A program made the translations under genes and the position numbers. 64,000 nt of DNA from an uncultured bacterium (GTDB lineage Bacteria > Edwardsbacteria > AC1 > EtOH8): positions 186,001-250,000 of the forward strand of contig CALMGM010000005.1 in NCBI GenBank assembly GCA_937863685.1, given 5' to 3'. Positions 27,374-34,727 of this stretch are shown here, one piece after another; within the stretch, counting starts at the first letter, position 1, and each line of letters begins with the position of its first letter. Under the pieces are notes generated by a model, which did no database searches, had not been told where the DNA came from, and saw nothing but the letters and a program-made list of their open reading frames with translations.

Positions 27374-28972
27374 TTAAAATACCTTTTGCTTGTCTTTTCC
27401 CCAAACCTTAATATTATATTTTATATATCCCGGTTCTTTTGTGTCTAGTTTTTCTTTTCTACTATGTGCCTTACCTAATTCAATGGGTGGCCATTCATTA
27501 ATAACCCATAACTCCGGATATGCCGATTTATTCATTCTTTCCGTTATCATATATTCCCAACTAATTTGTTCATCAAAACGGAAGCCACCGATTTTACCCT
27601 CTTCATCTATATATAATAATCCTTTCACTTTGATCCATAGAACAATACCCATGTTTTTTAAATTGAGAACGACGGGGATCTCAAATAATCCTTCTTTTGT
27701 TTTTATTTCATCAATATTTCTGTCAGCTAAAGGTCCGTATATAAACCCTTTGATATATTTATTGATTGCTTCTTTTTTCATGCATACGGCTTCTAACAAA
27801 TAAATCGAATGATTTAATTCTTCATTTAATAAATCATTAAGGAAATAATCTTCCATACTAATATTTAGATATTTAGTAATATTTTCTAATGATATTATCG
27901 CCTGACCTATATGTGTAGCACGATCTCCGAAATCATCAACCTTTAAAAATGGCGCGCCATCCAATTCAAATTTAGCTCCCTTATCAAGTAATTTTAAAAA
28001 AGACAACAGATCGTGATTGCTCCCCAAAGACATTTTACTGTCAAAGAGATAACACCCCAAATCGTGTATAAATATATCCCCTTTCTTTCTCCTATCTGAC
28101 ATTCTAAGGCTTAATCCTATTGGATGCGTGAATGCTCTTTCGTCCCTTAATCGTCGATATAAAAACTTTGCCGAAGCCTTAATTCCGTTATATTCCACAG
28201 TTATATTAGCTTCTTTTTCAATAGTCCCACTTATGTAAACATCACCATCAACTAAATCTAATAATTTATATATTTCAGGTTTAATGTCAACTCCTGGCAA
28301 TTCATGGGGCAGCTTTCCCTGCTCAAATATGAGCGATCTGACTTCGGAAAACAATTCCGGTTTTATAGTCAACATAGAATTTATCCACGGCACATTGATA
28401 AAGGTAAAGCTACTATCCTTAGATTGATGTGTGATTATTGAAGCTCCCGGCATTGCCGTATTTATTTGTTTTTCGTTTTTATAAAGCATTAATCTATGTA
28501 TCAAACCTGGTTTTGTGTAATGTGCAAGTAGTTGATCAAAAGCAACACCGTCATTTTTCATGTCCTCGAGATTAATAGAACAGGTAGACTTACTGGAACC
28601 AACAAATTCTAATAATTTATCAATAAATGTTTCATCAAGAAAACGATAATAAACTATACGGGTCATGACGTTAACACCAATAAGACATGTTGCATTGCTT
28701 TGCCGCAATAGATTTTCTGCATCTATTTTATTAAGCGTTATTATCTTTTTACTGCTGCCCTCAATAGATCGGACTTGAACCATTAAAGTTTGACCGGTTA
28801 TTTCAGTTGCTCTATTAACTAATGGATTGAATACTTGGCAAAAATAATCAATCCCATAATCTTGCTCTGCCTTATTTGTTGTCAATCTACGATTTGTAGC
28901 CCAATCCTCAAATATTATTTCACCTTTTATACCAATAAGCTGACTTGGTGAACGTCTTTTCCCCCTACCCAT
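27374..28972 (-). CDS. DUF4365-like PD-(D/E)XK domain protein
   Basis: A 532-residue soluble protein. Residues about 8-125 match the DUF4365 pattern: GIKGEIIFEDWATNRR, then EQDYGIDYFCQVFN, then GQTLMVQVRSIEGSSKK, the Asp...Gln-x-Lys/Arg arrangement of PD-(D/E)XK-like nucleases seen often in defence islands. The usual final Lys is Arg here. The remaining 400 residues are unfamiliar. GAGG precedes the ATG. It follows a terminator at 28996-29019 and is directly followed by the 1009-residue gene, making a two-gene unit. An anti-phage role is inferred from domain and context. Confidence 0.65.
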   Translation of the reverse strand: MGRGKRRSPSQLIGIKGEIIFEDWATNRRLTTNKAEQDYGIDYFCQVFNPLVNRATEITGQTLMVQVRSIEGSSKKIITLNKIDAENLLRQSNATCLIGVNVMTRIVYYRFLDETFIDKLLEFVGSSKSTCSINLEDMKNDGVAFDQLLAHYTKPGLIHRLMLYKNEKQINTAMPGASIITHQSKDSSFTFINVPWINSMLTIKPELFSEVRSLIFEQGKLPHELPGVDIKPEIYKLLDLVDGDVYISGTIEKEANITVEYNGIKASAKFLYRRLRDERAFTHPIGLSLRMSDRRKKGDIFIHDLGCYLFDSKMSLGSNHDLLSFLKLLDKGAKFELDGAPFLKVDDFGDRATHIGQAIISLENITKYLNISMEDYFLNDLLNEELNHSIYLLEAVCMKKEAINKYIKGFIYGPLADRNIDEIKTKEGLFEIPVVLNLKNMGIVLWIKVKGLLYIDEEGKIGGFRFDEQISWEYMITERMNKSAYPELWVINEWPPIELGKAHSRKEKLDTKEPGYIKYNIKVWGKDKQKVF

Positions 28973-28995
28973 ACTAACCTCATTTTTAAATATGC

Positions 28996-29019
28996 AAAAA
29001 GGGGCTGCTTAAGCAGCCC
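28996..29019 (-). terminator. Rho-independent terminator after the Cas2-like gene
   Basis: A perfect 18-base palindrome, GGGCTGCTTAAGCAGCCC (29002-29019), is followed on the minus strand by CTTTTTG. It lies six bases after the Cas2-like stop and before the DUF4365-like gene, so it separates two transcription units or lowers expression of the second. Confidence 0.85.
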
Positions 29020-29024
29020 AATAA

Positions 29025-29276
29025 TTATTTCAATTGATTCGGATTTCCTTCTGTATTGATTGTTGCCCAATCCGACACTTCTGCAACCATTAAACCATCG
29101 TCAGAATCGATAAACTGTTTAAAATAATCTCGCAATCCTTCTGCAGTTGTACTATCTCTTTTAAAGCACCAGAGGGATTTGAGAATACGAACTGCATCAA
29201 ATAATTTTAACTCATCGTAAAGTTTCTGATAATCTCTTTGCCTTCTTAAATCATATTCGAGAAAATAGAGAGACAT
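29025..29276 (-). CDS. Solo Cas2-like protein
   Basis: An 83-residue protein with a Cas2-type ferredoxin-like fold. The first strand, SLYFLEYDLRRQRDYQ, ends in the Asp (residue 9) that in Cas2 nucleases binds metal. The rest fits the pattern: ILKSLWCFKRDSTTAEGLRD, then DGLMVAEVSDWATI. There is no cas1 gene or CRISPR array in the window, so it is not part of an adaptation module here. Stand-alone Cas2-like proteins occur in defence and toxin loci. AAAGGAG precedes the ATG, 23 bases after the preceding gene. It is the last gene before a strong terminator. Confidence 0.65.
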   Translation of the reverse strand: MSLYFLEYDLRRQRDYQKLYDELKLFDAVRILKSLWCFKRDSTTAEGLRDYFKQFIDSDDGLMVAEVSDWATINTEGNPNQLK

Positions 29277-29299
29277 GGCTTTCTCCTTTCAACAATACA

Positions 29300-30457
29300 T
29301 TAGATCTTTAAGGATTCAATTATTTTAGCATGCGTTTCTTTTGATAACTTATGATCACAATATTTATTCTTAATAAAATAATATTGTTCAAATAATAAAT
29401 CATTCTTTTTTATTCCAATATATTTATGGCCTTCCTTTTGTATAATGACATTTGACCCGCTTCCGATATAACTGCCTGATATTATTAGTACCGCCAATTT
29501 ATCATATTTATATGCAATATCTTCAATTCTTGATATTGTACCCCTGTAATCGCGCGTTCTAAATAAATCATTATTTTCAATAATGATTATTCCAGGTTTA
29601 TCAATAGGTAATTGTTCCTGTTCCTTAAACACCTTTCCCTCTAATCTGCGAAAATGATTGACTTCATCGTCTGGACCAGAAAATTGACCTGGTTGCGTTC
29701 TATGCCGCTTTGCCCATTTTACTAATTTGGGATCATCCTCATTTGGAGCAATAGCAAAATCTAAAATATAAGGAATGTGAAGACATTTAAATATATTATT
29801 TGATTTAGAAGCAACAGCAATGTCTTTTACTTTACATATAACATCTGCCAAATGTTTATCTGCAAGATTTTTATATATACCTCCACAATAACTCATTCCA
29901 GGGGCACTGCAAAATACAGCAAACGTTACAGCTCTCATAATTTCAAAAGCCTTCTCTTCATGAACACTTCTTTTTTGAATAGATACTTCAATTACAAATG
30001 TTTCGCCATTCTCCTTATTAATAACCTTAATATCGGGAACTTTTTTCCCAATCATTTCATCAATTGATATTTCAAAACCCATTCTCGATAATTTATCAGT
30101 ATACTTTAAAACAGACAAACCCTCATAATATTTATCTGGGTCTTTTAATCTTTTAAGTATACTTCTCTTTTTATCATAATTTAAAGATACATCTATTGCT
30201 TTTGCCAACCATATTATCCATCTCCTTGTCCAGGCAACCACGTTTATCAAGTTAAATGTCATAGGATGATTTTTACTAAACACCATTCCCAAGAAATTAT
30301 TACCCAAAGTGTTTTGCAATACCTTAAAGGCTTCTTGAGATTCATTTATCTCCTTTTCAGATAACCCCTCTATGTTTTCACAGGAATTAATCATCTTTGC
30401 CCATAGGTCATCGCCAGGCAATCGATCTAAGGAAGTACTATATTTTGGATTAATCAT
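29300..30457 (-). CDS. PD-(D/E)XK-like protein of unknown function
   Basis: A 385-residue soluble protein. Near residues 140-168 it has MGFEISIDEMIGKKVPDIKV followed by ETFVIEVSIQKRS, which has the Asp, spacer and Glu-x-Ser/Lys of a restriction-like nuclease core, with Ser in place of the usual Lys. The N-terminal 135 residues are helical; the C-terminal part contains PGIIIIENNDLF, a Rossmann-like strand. The family is unknown to me. The ATG overlaps the stop of the preceding gene by one base (TAATG), so translation is coupled. An effector or nuclease role in a defence unit is inferred. Confidence 0.6.
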   Translation of the reverse strand: MINPKYSTSLDRLPGDDLWAKMINSCENIEGLSEKEINESQEAFKVLQNTLGNNFLGMVFSKNHPMTFNLINVVAWTRRWIIWLAKAIDVSLNYDKKRSILKRLKDPDKYYEGLSVLKYTDKLSRMGFEISIDEMIGKKVPDIKVINKENGETFVIEVSIQKRSVHEEKAFEIMRAVTFAVFCSAPGMSYCGGIYKNLADKHLADVICKVKDIAVASKSNNIFKCLHIPYILDFAIAPNEDDPKLVKWAKRHRTQPGQFSGPDDEVNHFRRLEGKVFKEQEQLPIDKPGIIIIENNDLFRTRDYRGTISRIEDIAYKYDKLAVLIISGSYIGSGSNVIIQKEGHKYIGIKKNDLLFEQYYFIKNKYCDHKLSKETHAKIIESLKI

Positions 30458-30837
30458 TATAAATATTTCCCAGAAGACATAAAACGCGATTTATTCCATC
30501 GCATTCTTTTCATTAAATGATAAGCTTTTTCATATACATGATCCCAAGTATATTTATTGGGAAGATGTGATTCAACAACGTCTAGACAAATATGCCCGAG
30601 GCCAGCTCGCAGCCAATCTGTTGCCCTGTGCTGCCCGATTACATTATATTTACCATTAAGCCAACTGCGCAAACCTTCTTCACGGTGATATATGTCAAGT
30701 TCGCGATGATTGGCTCCGAATGACCCAACACCTTTATCCATAAATGTATGGACTACGCCGTATTGGCCATCTGGAAGAAGAACGCCTTTTGAAGATAGAA
30801 ACAAATCAAATTCTTCATGGTGCTTTTTTATAGGCAT
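30457..30837 (-). CDS. Small protein of unknown function
   Basis: I do not recognise this 126-residue protein. It is rich in His, Trp and Tyr, with FMDKGVGSFGANHRELDIYH and HRATDWLRAGLGHICLDVVE. There is no signal peptide, membrane segment or zinc pattern. GAGAT lies before the ATG, which is 19 bases from the TIR gene stop, and its own stop overlaps the next start. Position suggests it is an accessory or structural part of the HNH-TIR-nuclease unit. Confidence 0.6.
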   Translation of the reverse strand: MPIKKHHEEFDLFLSSKGVLLPDGQYGVVHTFMDKGVGSFGANHRELDIYHREEGLRSWLNGKYNVIGQHRATDWLRAGLGHICLDVVESHLPNKYTWDHVYEKAYHLMKRMRWNKSRFMSSGKYL

Positions 30838-30855
30838 ATAATCTCATGATTAATG

Positions 30856-31722
30856 TTAATATTTGACCACAACGCCTGCTTCTGAATGAATGACACTTTG
30901 TGGTTTTCCTCTTACAATATCTACTATTATTGCATTTAAAGGTACAGAAATGTCTTTGCCAGAATAATCAGTGATATGATATGCAATAGTTTTTCGTCCG
31001 CACCATATACTCCAATTGTTTAATAAGAGATCATCTATATGTCGAGAAAATGATATTTGTGCTTCAGCCTGTTCTTTAACAGATAAATCTTCCCAAATAT
31101 CAATCCAATCTCTTAATTCATCTAAAAAAGATGCCACTAAATTTATTTCATGTTCATCTTTCAACTCATCATGGTAAAATAGGCTGCTTTCAGATCCTGC
31201 TAATATATTTCGTAACTGTTCCCCTGTAGTAATATTTGAAAGCTTGCTGCCTTCGAATATTTTTACATGTTTTTGTAATAAATCAGGCCTAATAACTTCT
31301 AATAGCTTGGCAGCAACATACGGTATTCCGTCTTGATATTTTAATGCTACTCTATCAGCCAACGATGGTGAGAATTGCCTAATTATTTCAACATCAAGAT
31401 TGTACCAAACGGGTAAAATTACTTTCTTCCCATCTACTTCCATCTGCGCCATGGCATTTAATTCAACAATTGTGTAATGCTTTTGTAAAAAACTTGGCGA
31501 TAACACCACAATACCATATCTAGAACATGACAGTCCTTCATCAATTTTTCTTCGAAGACTATCCCCAACTTTTAATTCAGTCTGATCTATCCATACAGAT
31601 AGACCAAAAGCTTTGAGAATATTTGAAAGTGGCGTAGCAACATCTTCTCTGTCTTCGGAAGCGTATGAGATGAAAACATCCCATTGTTTATTATTACTAT
31701 TATGTATCACTGTATTTCCCAT
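30856..31722 (-). CDS. TIR-domain protein
   Basis: A 288-residue protein with an N-terminal TIR domain (about 12-145): WDVFISYASEDRE, LSVWIDQTELKVGDSL, GIVVLSPSFL and KHYTIVELNAM. Glu87 in the last motif is at the position of the catalytic Glu of NAD-cleaving TIR enzymes. The 140-residue C-terminal domain is not recognised and may sense a trigger. In bacterial immunity TIR domains destroy NAD or make cyclic signals; that applies here by inference. The ATG lies within the end of the HNH gene (16-base overlap), so the two proteins are made together. Confidence 0.85.
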   Translation of the reverse strand: MGNTVIHNSNNKQWDVFISYASEDREDVATPLSNILKAFGLSVWIDQTELKVGDSLRRKIDEGLSCSRYGIVVLSPSFLQKHYTIVELNAMAQMEVDGKKVILPVWYNLDVEIIRQFSPSLADRVALKYQDGIPYVAAKLLEVIRPDLLQKHVKIFEGSKLSNITTGEQLRNILAGSESSLFYHDELKDEHEINLVASFLDELRDWIDIWEDLSVKEQAEAQISFSRHIDDLLLNNWSIWCGRKTIAYHITDYSGKDISVPLNAIIVDIVRGKPQSVIHSEAGVVVKY

Positions 31723-32807
31723 TCATCGGGGAAATATTTATCATAAAATTCTTTTGCAGTCATACGGACATAATCAATAAACATCTTTTTTTGCGTTTTT
31801 AGGGCACAATCAATATATTTATCTATAAACTGTTTAAGGAAGTCATATTGGTAATTAAAGAATAAGTATTTATTGTCAATATTTTGTATACCTTCTTTGG
31901 CAATTTCTGCTGGCAACTCAAGCAATATTTTTCTCGCTGCCGGAGCTCCCTGATATGATCCAGACTTTGCTTGATCGATAAGACTTAATACATACTCTCG
32001 CCATAATAATCTTGGAACGATAGAAGAATGACGCATTAAAGAAGGAACTATTGCATTAACTTCAGGATATTGATCTCTCTTAATAGTAACAATAATATCT
32101 TCGAAAAAAGCTAATAAAACACCCTCATAAACACTCGCAATAAGGTCGGATGAAAATTCCCGTAATATTGCAGCCTTTATCATAACTGATCCATAAAGTG
32201 TAGCTTCTCTCAATACCTTTTCTAACAAAAGGGTGGCTTCATTTTTAGGAAAATCATCGCTTTGTAGTAAACGAGTGAATAGATTTATATCCTGCAGATT
32301 GTCTACAATTTTATTAGATAATTCTTCTAATATATACGCACGATCGTTTTGACTTAATAATGATAGTTTCCTAGTTGATATCTCCGATGTATCTAGAGAT
32401 GATTGTATTGAACCAAGAAAACGCTTTGCTGTTAATGACATCGCTGGCCTTACTGGCATTTCAACACGTGAATCGTTTCCATTAGAAATATTGCTATGCG
32501 AGCGCTGAGCAATTAATTGCGCATATAATACTCCAGATTCAACCAATTCATACACACGATTCCGGCGTGCAATTAATTCACGGGATTGAAATTTATTTCC
32601 CTTTGGGTGTTTCGGATCGTAAGCGCCTATTTCCTGATGACAATCAAGACATACTGGTATACCATTATCGGCATCACTCAATCCTCCTTGTGCTTCATCA
32701 ATGATATGTGCTGCTTCAATATTTGTTCCACACTGCTTCAAACACAAACAACATAAACGACCACATCTGATGAACATTTCTGTTTTAGTCTGTATATTAA
32801 ACGGCAT
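31707..32807 (-). CDS. HNH endonuclease-domain protein
   Basis: A 366-residue protein. The N-terminal HNH domain has structural zinc pairs CLC (20-22) and CLDC (53-56), His34 in IEAAHIIDEA, Asn48, and His57 in the CH that follows. All expected HNH positions are present. The 260-residue C-terminal part is helical and unfamiliar. HNH domains nick or cut DNA. It is the first gene of a five-gene operon, 66 bases from the predicted start of a good promoter, with AAGGAA as ribosome site. The TIR gene overlaps its end, which points to joint action of nuclease and TIR effector. Confidence 0.8.
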   Translation of the reverse strand: MPFNIQTKTEMFIRCGRLCCLCLKQCGTNIEAAHIIDEAQGGLSDADNGIPVCLDCHQEIGAYDPKHPKGNKFQSRELIARRNRVYELVESGVLYAQLIAQRSHSNISNGNDSRVEMPVRPAMSLTAKRFLGSIQSSLDTSEISTRKLSLLSQNDRAYILEELSNKIVDNLQDINLFTRLLQSDDFPKNEATLLLEKVLREATLYGSVMIKAAILREFSSDLIASVYEGVLLAFFEDIIVTIKRDQYPEVNAIVPSLMRHSSIVPRLLWREYVLSLIDQAKSGSYQGAPAARKILLELPAEIAKEGIQNIDNKYLFFNYQYDFLKQFIDKYIDCALKTQKKMFIDYVRMTAKEFYDKYFPDEWEIQ

Positions 32808-32879
32808 GACGATTCCTTACTTAACTTAATCAATTAGAAAAAGTGATTTAATTATTCTCGTTACTTTTACTCTTTTAAT

Positions 32880-32908
32880 ATAATAGCAAATTGCTATTTT
32901 TTAGTCAA
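32880..32908 (-). promoter_or_regulatory. Promoter of the HNH-TIR operon with palindrome in the spacer
   Basis: On the minus strand TTGACT (plus 32903-32908) and TATTAT (plus 32880-32885) are separated by 17 bases. A perfect 17-base palindrome, AATAGCAAATTGCTATT (32882-32898), covers most of the spacer and part of the -10. This is the classical place for a repressor to exclude RNA polymerase. Confidence 0.75.
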
Positions 32909-32928
32909 TGACTATTCCTGGATATTTT

Positions 32929-33300
32929 TCAAACCTCAAGCTTTATCCTTTCAATACCAATTTCATCATAGATTTTATCAGAACTTATAATTGTATCTTT
33001 TGATGAGAATGAAGCATGAAACGCGTCAAAGACTTTAAGCTTGTTATGCTTGATATAACGGGACGCCTGCAAAGCTTTTTGCCTGTCAATCCCTTCTATG
33101 TTGCAAATTGCATACAACGATAATGTCACTTTCTCTGGATCAAGGTTATACCTTTCACAAAGAAGTAACAGTTCTATCAAAGTGGTAACTGATGTCCTTA
33201 GTTCTTTTTTATATTTGTTATAAATATATTTGGCATTGCTTTTAAGCCAGTCATCCTTTTTCATTATAGCCAGGAAAAAATCCGTGTCCGCGTACACCAT
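32929..33300 (-). CDS. vapC: PIN-domain toxin (VapC-like)
   Basis: A 123-residue PIN-domain RNase-type protein. Acidic catalytic residues are in place: Asp5 in VYADTDFFLA, Glu43 in TTLIELLLL, Asp91 in KVFDAFHAS, and Asp in ISSDKIYDEIG. VapC toxins cut tRNA or rRNA and are held inactive by an AbrB-type partner. The start ATG directly follows the TAA of the antitoxin gene, so the pair is translationally coupled. The pattern DAFHASFSSKDTIISSDK is closer to archaeal PIN proteins than to typical enteric VapC, which matches other archaeal-looking genes nearby; this is an impression. Confidence 0.85.
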   Translation of the reverse strand: MVYADTDFFLAIMKKDDWLKSNAKYIYNKYKKELRTSVTTLIELLLLCERYNLDPEKVTLSLYAICNIEGIDRQKALQASRYIKHNKLKVFDAFHASFSSKDTIISSDKIYDEIGIERIKLEV

Positions 33301-33540
33301 TTAAGCCATATCCTTAAGGCTTTGATCAATTATTTCCTGCCTTAGTTGTTTAATTGTTGCTTTTTTCGGAAGCTTTTTACCCTGCTCCTGTAGTTCCCCG
33401 ATAGGATCACTTATTGCCGGCAAGAGGATTATCTCCGATGCTGAGGTTATTAATGTGAAATCCTTTCCATACAGGTCAACGATTTTCTTTCCCAGGCATA
33501 TCCTTCCCCTCTGGTCTGATTTTATGGTCTGTTCTGTCAT
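33301..33540 (-). CDS. vapB: AbrB/VapB-type antitoxin
   Basis: A protein of about 79 residues. The N-terminal swapped-hairpin DNA-binding domain is MTEQTIKSDQRGRICLGKKI, then DFTLITSASEIILLP. The Lys-rich C-terminal tail would cover the PIN toxin. The ATG at 33540 is preferred; a GTG five codons upstream is possible, and neither has a strong Shine-Dalgarno. A TATA-like box and an inverted repeat lie just upstream, in line with autoregulation by the antitoxin. Confidence 0.8.
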   Translation of the reverse strand: MTEQTIKSDQRGRICLGKKIVDLYGKDFTLITSASEIILLPAISDPIGELQEQGKKLPKKATIKQLRQEIIDQSLKDMA

Positions 33541-33545
33541 TTTAT

Positions 33546-33577
33546 CCCAATACACTAGGGATTGTGGGATTTATATA
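33546..33577 (-). promoter_or_regulatory. TATA-like box and inverted repeat upstream of vapB
   Basis: On the minus strand a TATATAAAT box (about 33569-33577) lies 30-37 bases before the vapB ATG, as in an archaeal promoter with a very short leader. Between them, CCCAAT (33546-33551) and ATTGTGGG (33561-33568) form an imperfect inverted repeat suited to antitoxin binding. Confidence 0.4.
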
Positions 33578-33588
33578 CTTTTCCATCC

Positions 33589-33623
33589 GGCAATTTCAAA
33601 AGCAAGGATGCTTTCAAATTGCC
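33589..33623. repeat. Hairpin upstream of vapBC
   Basis: GGCAATTTCAAAAGC (33589-33603) and GCTTTCAAATTGCC (33610-33623) pair over about 13 bp with a central mismatch and loop AAGGAT. No adjacent T-run was seen on the minus strand, so a terminator role is uncertain. Confidence 0.45.
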
Positions 33624-33693
33624 TTGGTATTTAGAAAAACATAAAAGTTGCTCATTGATATTCGCCAACGTTTTATGATTTTCTTTCTCCATA

Positions 33694-33884
33694 TTGGAAA
33701 ATTATAAAAGGCGCTTCGCTGGCTCAGCTAACCATTTAAGATTTTCCAATTATAACCTTCGGTATGTTTCGTTTATTAGTTGCTCCACTCGCCGAGGTCA
33801 GCCTTCCGGCTCTGATTGCCCGATACCTTGTTCTGGGCAATCGAGGTCGGCTTCCAGCTCGGCAGGAGGTCGCCCTGATGGGCG
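33694..33884. other. Non-coding, GC-rich structured segment with several hairpins
   Basis: No gene is supported from 33541 to 33877. This part holds an inverted repeat, TTGGAAAAT (33694-33702) with ATTTTCCAA (33741-33749). Three hairpins follow: AGCCTTCCGGCT (33800-33811), GATTGCCC with GGGCAATC (33814-33842), and CGCCCTGATGGGCG (33871-33884). The outer GCCGAG (33791-33796) and CTCGGC (33858-33863) can close a larger arm. An imperfect direct repeat GAGGTC..CTTCC.GCTC is at 33794-33812 and 33843-33860. Base composition differs sharply from its AT-rich surroundings. It could be a structured leader RNA or a recombination site. Confidence 0.5.
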
Positions 33885-34006
33885 CCTTGATTGATTTTTT
33901 GATCTGTTTTGTTTCTTTTCTTTATGTTGTTGCAATACAATTGCTTGTATTTCTTCTTATTGCTGATATGGGGGAAACAAGATATAGAATCTATTGGCCA
34001 TTTTAG
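33878..34006 (+). CDS. Possible 42-residue membrane peptide
   Basis: The peptide is MGALIDFLICFVSFLYVVAI and continues through LLVFLLIADMG to a short polar tail; almost all of it is one or two hydrophobic helices. AGGAGGT (33864-33870) lies seven bases before the ATG, one of the best ribosome sites in the region. The start codon sits inside the CGCCCTGATGGGCG hairpin, which could block translation. Small hydrophobic peptides with structured leaders recall type I toxins such as TisB or Hok, but there is no proof. A longer version reading from 33764 crosses the structured segment and is less likely. Confidence 0.4.
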   Translation: MGALIDFLICFVSFLYVVAIQLLVFLLIADMGETRYRIYWPF

Positions 34007-34151
34007 GCAGTTGGGTACAAGATATTGTAGTATTACTCCAAAGTGATAATAAACGAAAGGTTTTTATGCTAAGAGATACTGCTTTTTCTCTGATCTAAGC
34101 ATGACAATGATTGCTTACAACTCCAATAAATAGTAAAAGAGGCCCTAAAAT

Positions 34152-34727
34152 GTGACAGCTAAGGGGCTTTTATTAGACAGGGAAAAGAAATTGATTCTTT
34201 GTTTCTACAAGCCGATAAGCCCCTCGGAATTAATAAAATCCTCCGGAATCAATAATAATTTTGTTAATTGTGCCTTACGGAATCTGTCCCGGGAAAACAT
34301 TGTCAAATGTTTTAACCCAGGAAGTAAAACCGGAAGGATCTACGGATTGACCAGCAAAGGAAAGAATTTAAGAAAGGAGCTGGTAAAAAGCGCTGATCTT
34401 CCGGAGCCAGTCAATGATGATTACATCGAACCTTCAAACATCGACTGGAAATTATATGGCTGGATTACGGCCGGCAAGGGCAAGAGGGAATATCTCAGGA
34501 TAATGAACGATTATTCCAAGATCAGGGACGGGACATTCAAGGCAAGCCAGATATTCACTAGGTTCAGGTATCAGGGAATAAAAAGCACCCCGCGGACCGA
34601 AGTCTACAGGGCGATAAAACAATTCATAAAGAGAGGTATTCTATCAAGGATTGCCGTTGGCAAAAGGAATGTCAGGTTTAAGTTCACTAAAAAGGGGTTG
34701 CTAATCAGCGAAATACTCTCGGCATAA
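34152..34727 (+). CDS. Winged-helix DNA-binding protein (archaeal-type)
   Basis: A 191-residue protein with two predicted winged helices. The first is SPSELIKSSGINNNFVNCAL and then KTGRIYGLTSKGKNLRKEL, a layout common in archaeal transcription regulators. The second is near 130-185 and ends VRFKFTKKGLLISEIL. The start is GTG at 34152; there is no Shine-Dalgarno, but an AATAAATAG box lies about 20-27 bases upstream, as for a leaderless message. It converges on the next gene with no gap between stop codons. A role in controlling the neighbouring integrase or toxin genes is inferred. Confidence 0.65.
   Translation: MTAKGLLLDREKKLILCFYKPISPSELIKSSGINNNFVNCALRNLSRENIVKCFNPGSKTGRIYGLTSKGKNLRKELVKSADLPEPVNDDYIEPSNIDWKLYGWITAGKGKREYLRIMNDYSKIRDGTFKASQIFTRFRYQGIKSTPRTEVYRAIKQFIKRGILSRIAVGKRNVRFKFTKKGLLISEILSA

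Noticed and set aside
29025-29276. CRISPR-Cas adaptation module
   Set aside because: Only a solo Cas2-like gene is present; no repeat-spacer array and no cas1 were seen on either strand.
33764-33877. Longer version of the 42-residue membrane peptide
   Set aside because: The added part is translated from the hairpin-rich segment, and the strong ribosome site points to the inner ATG at 33878.
34066-34098. Ten-codon leader peptide before the winged-helix gene
   Set aside because: AAAGG precedes an ATG, but ten codons with no attenuator structure cannot be supported.
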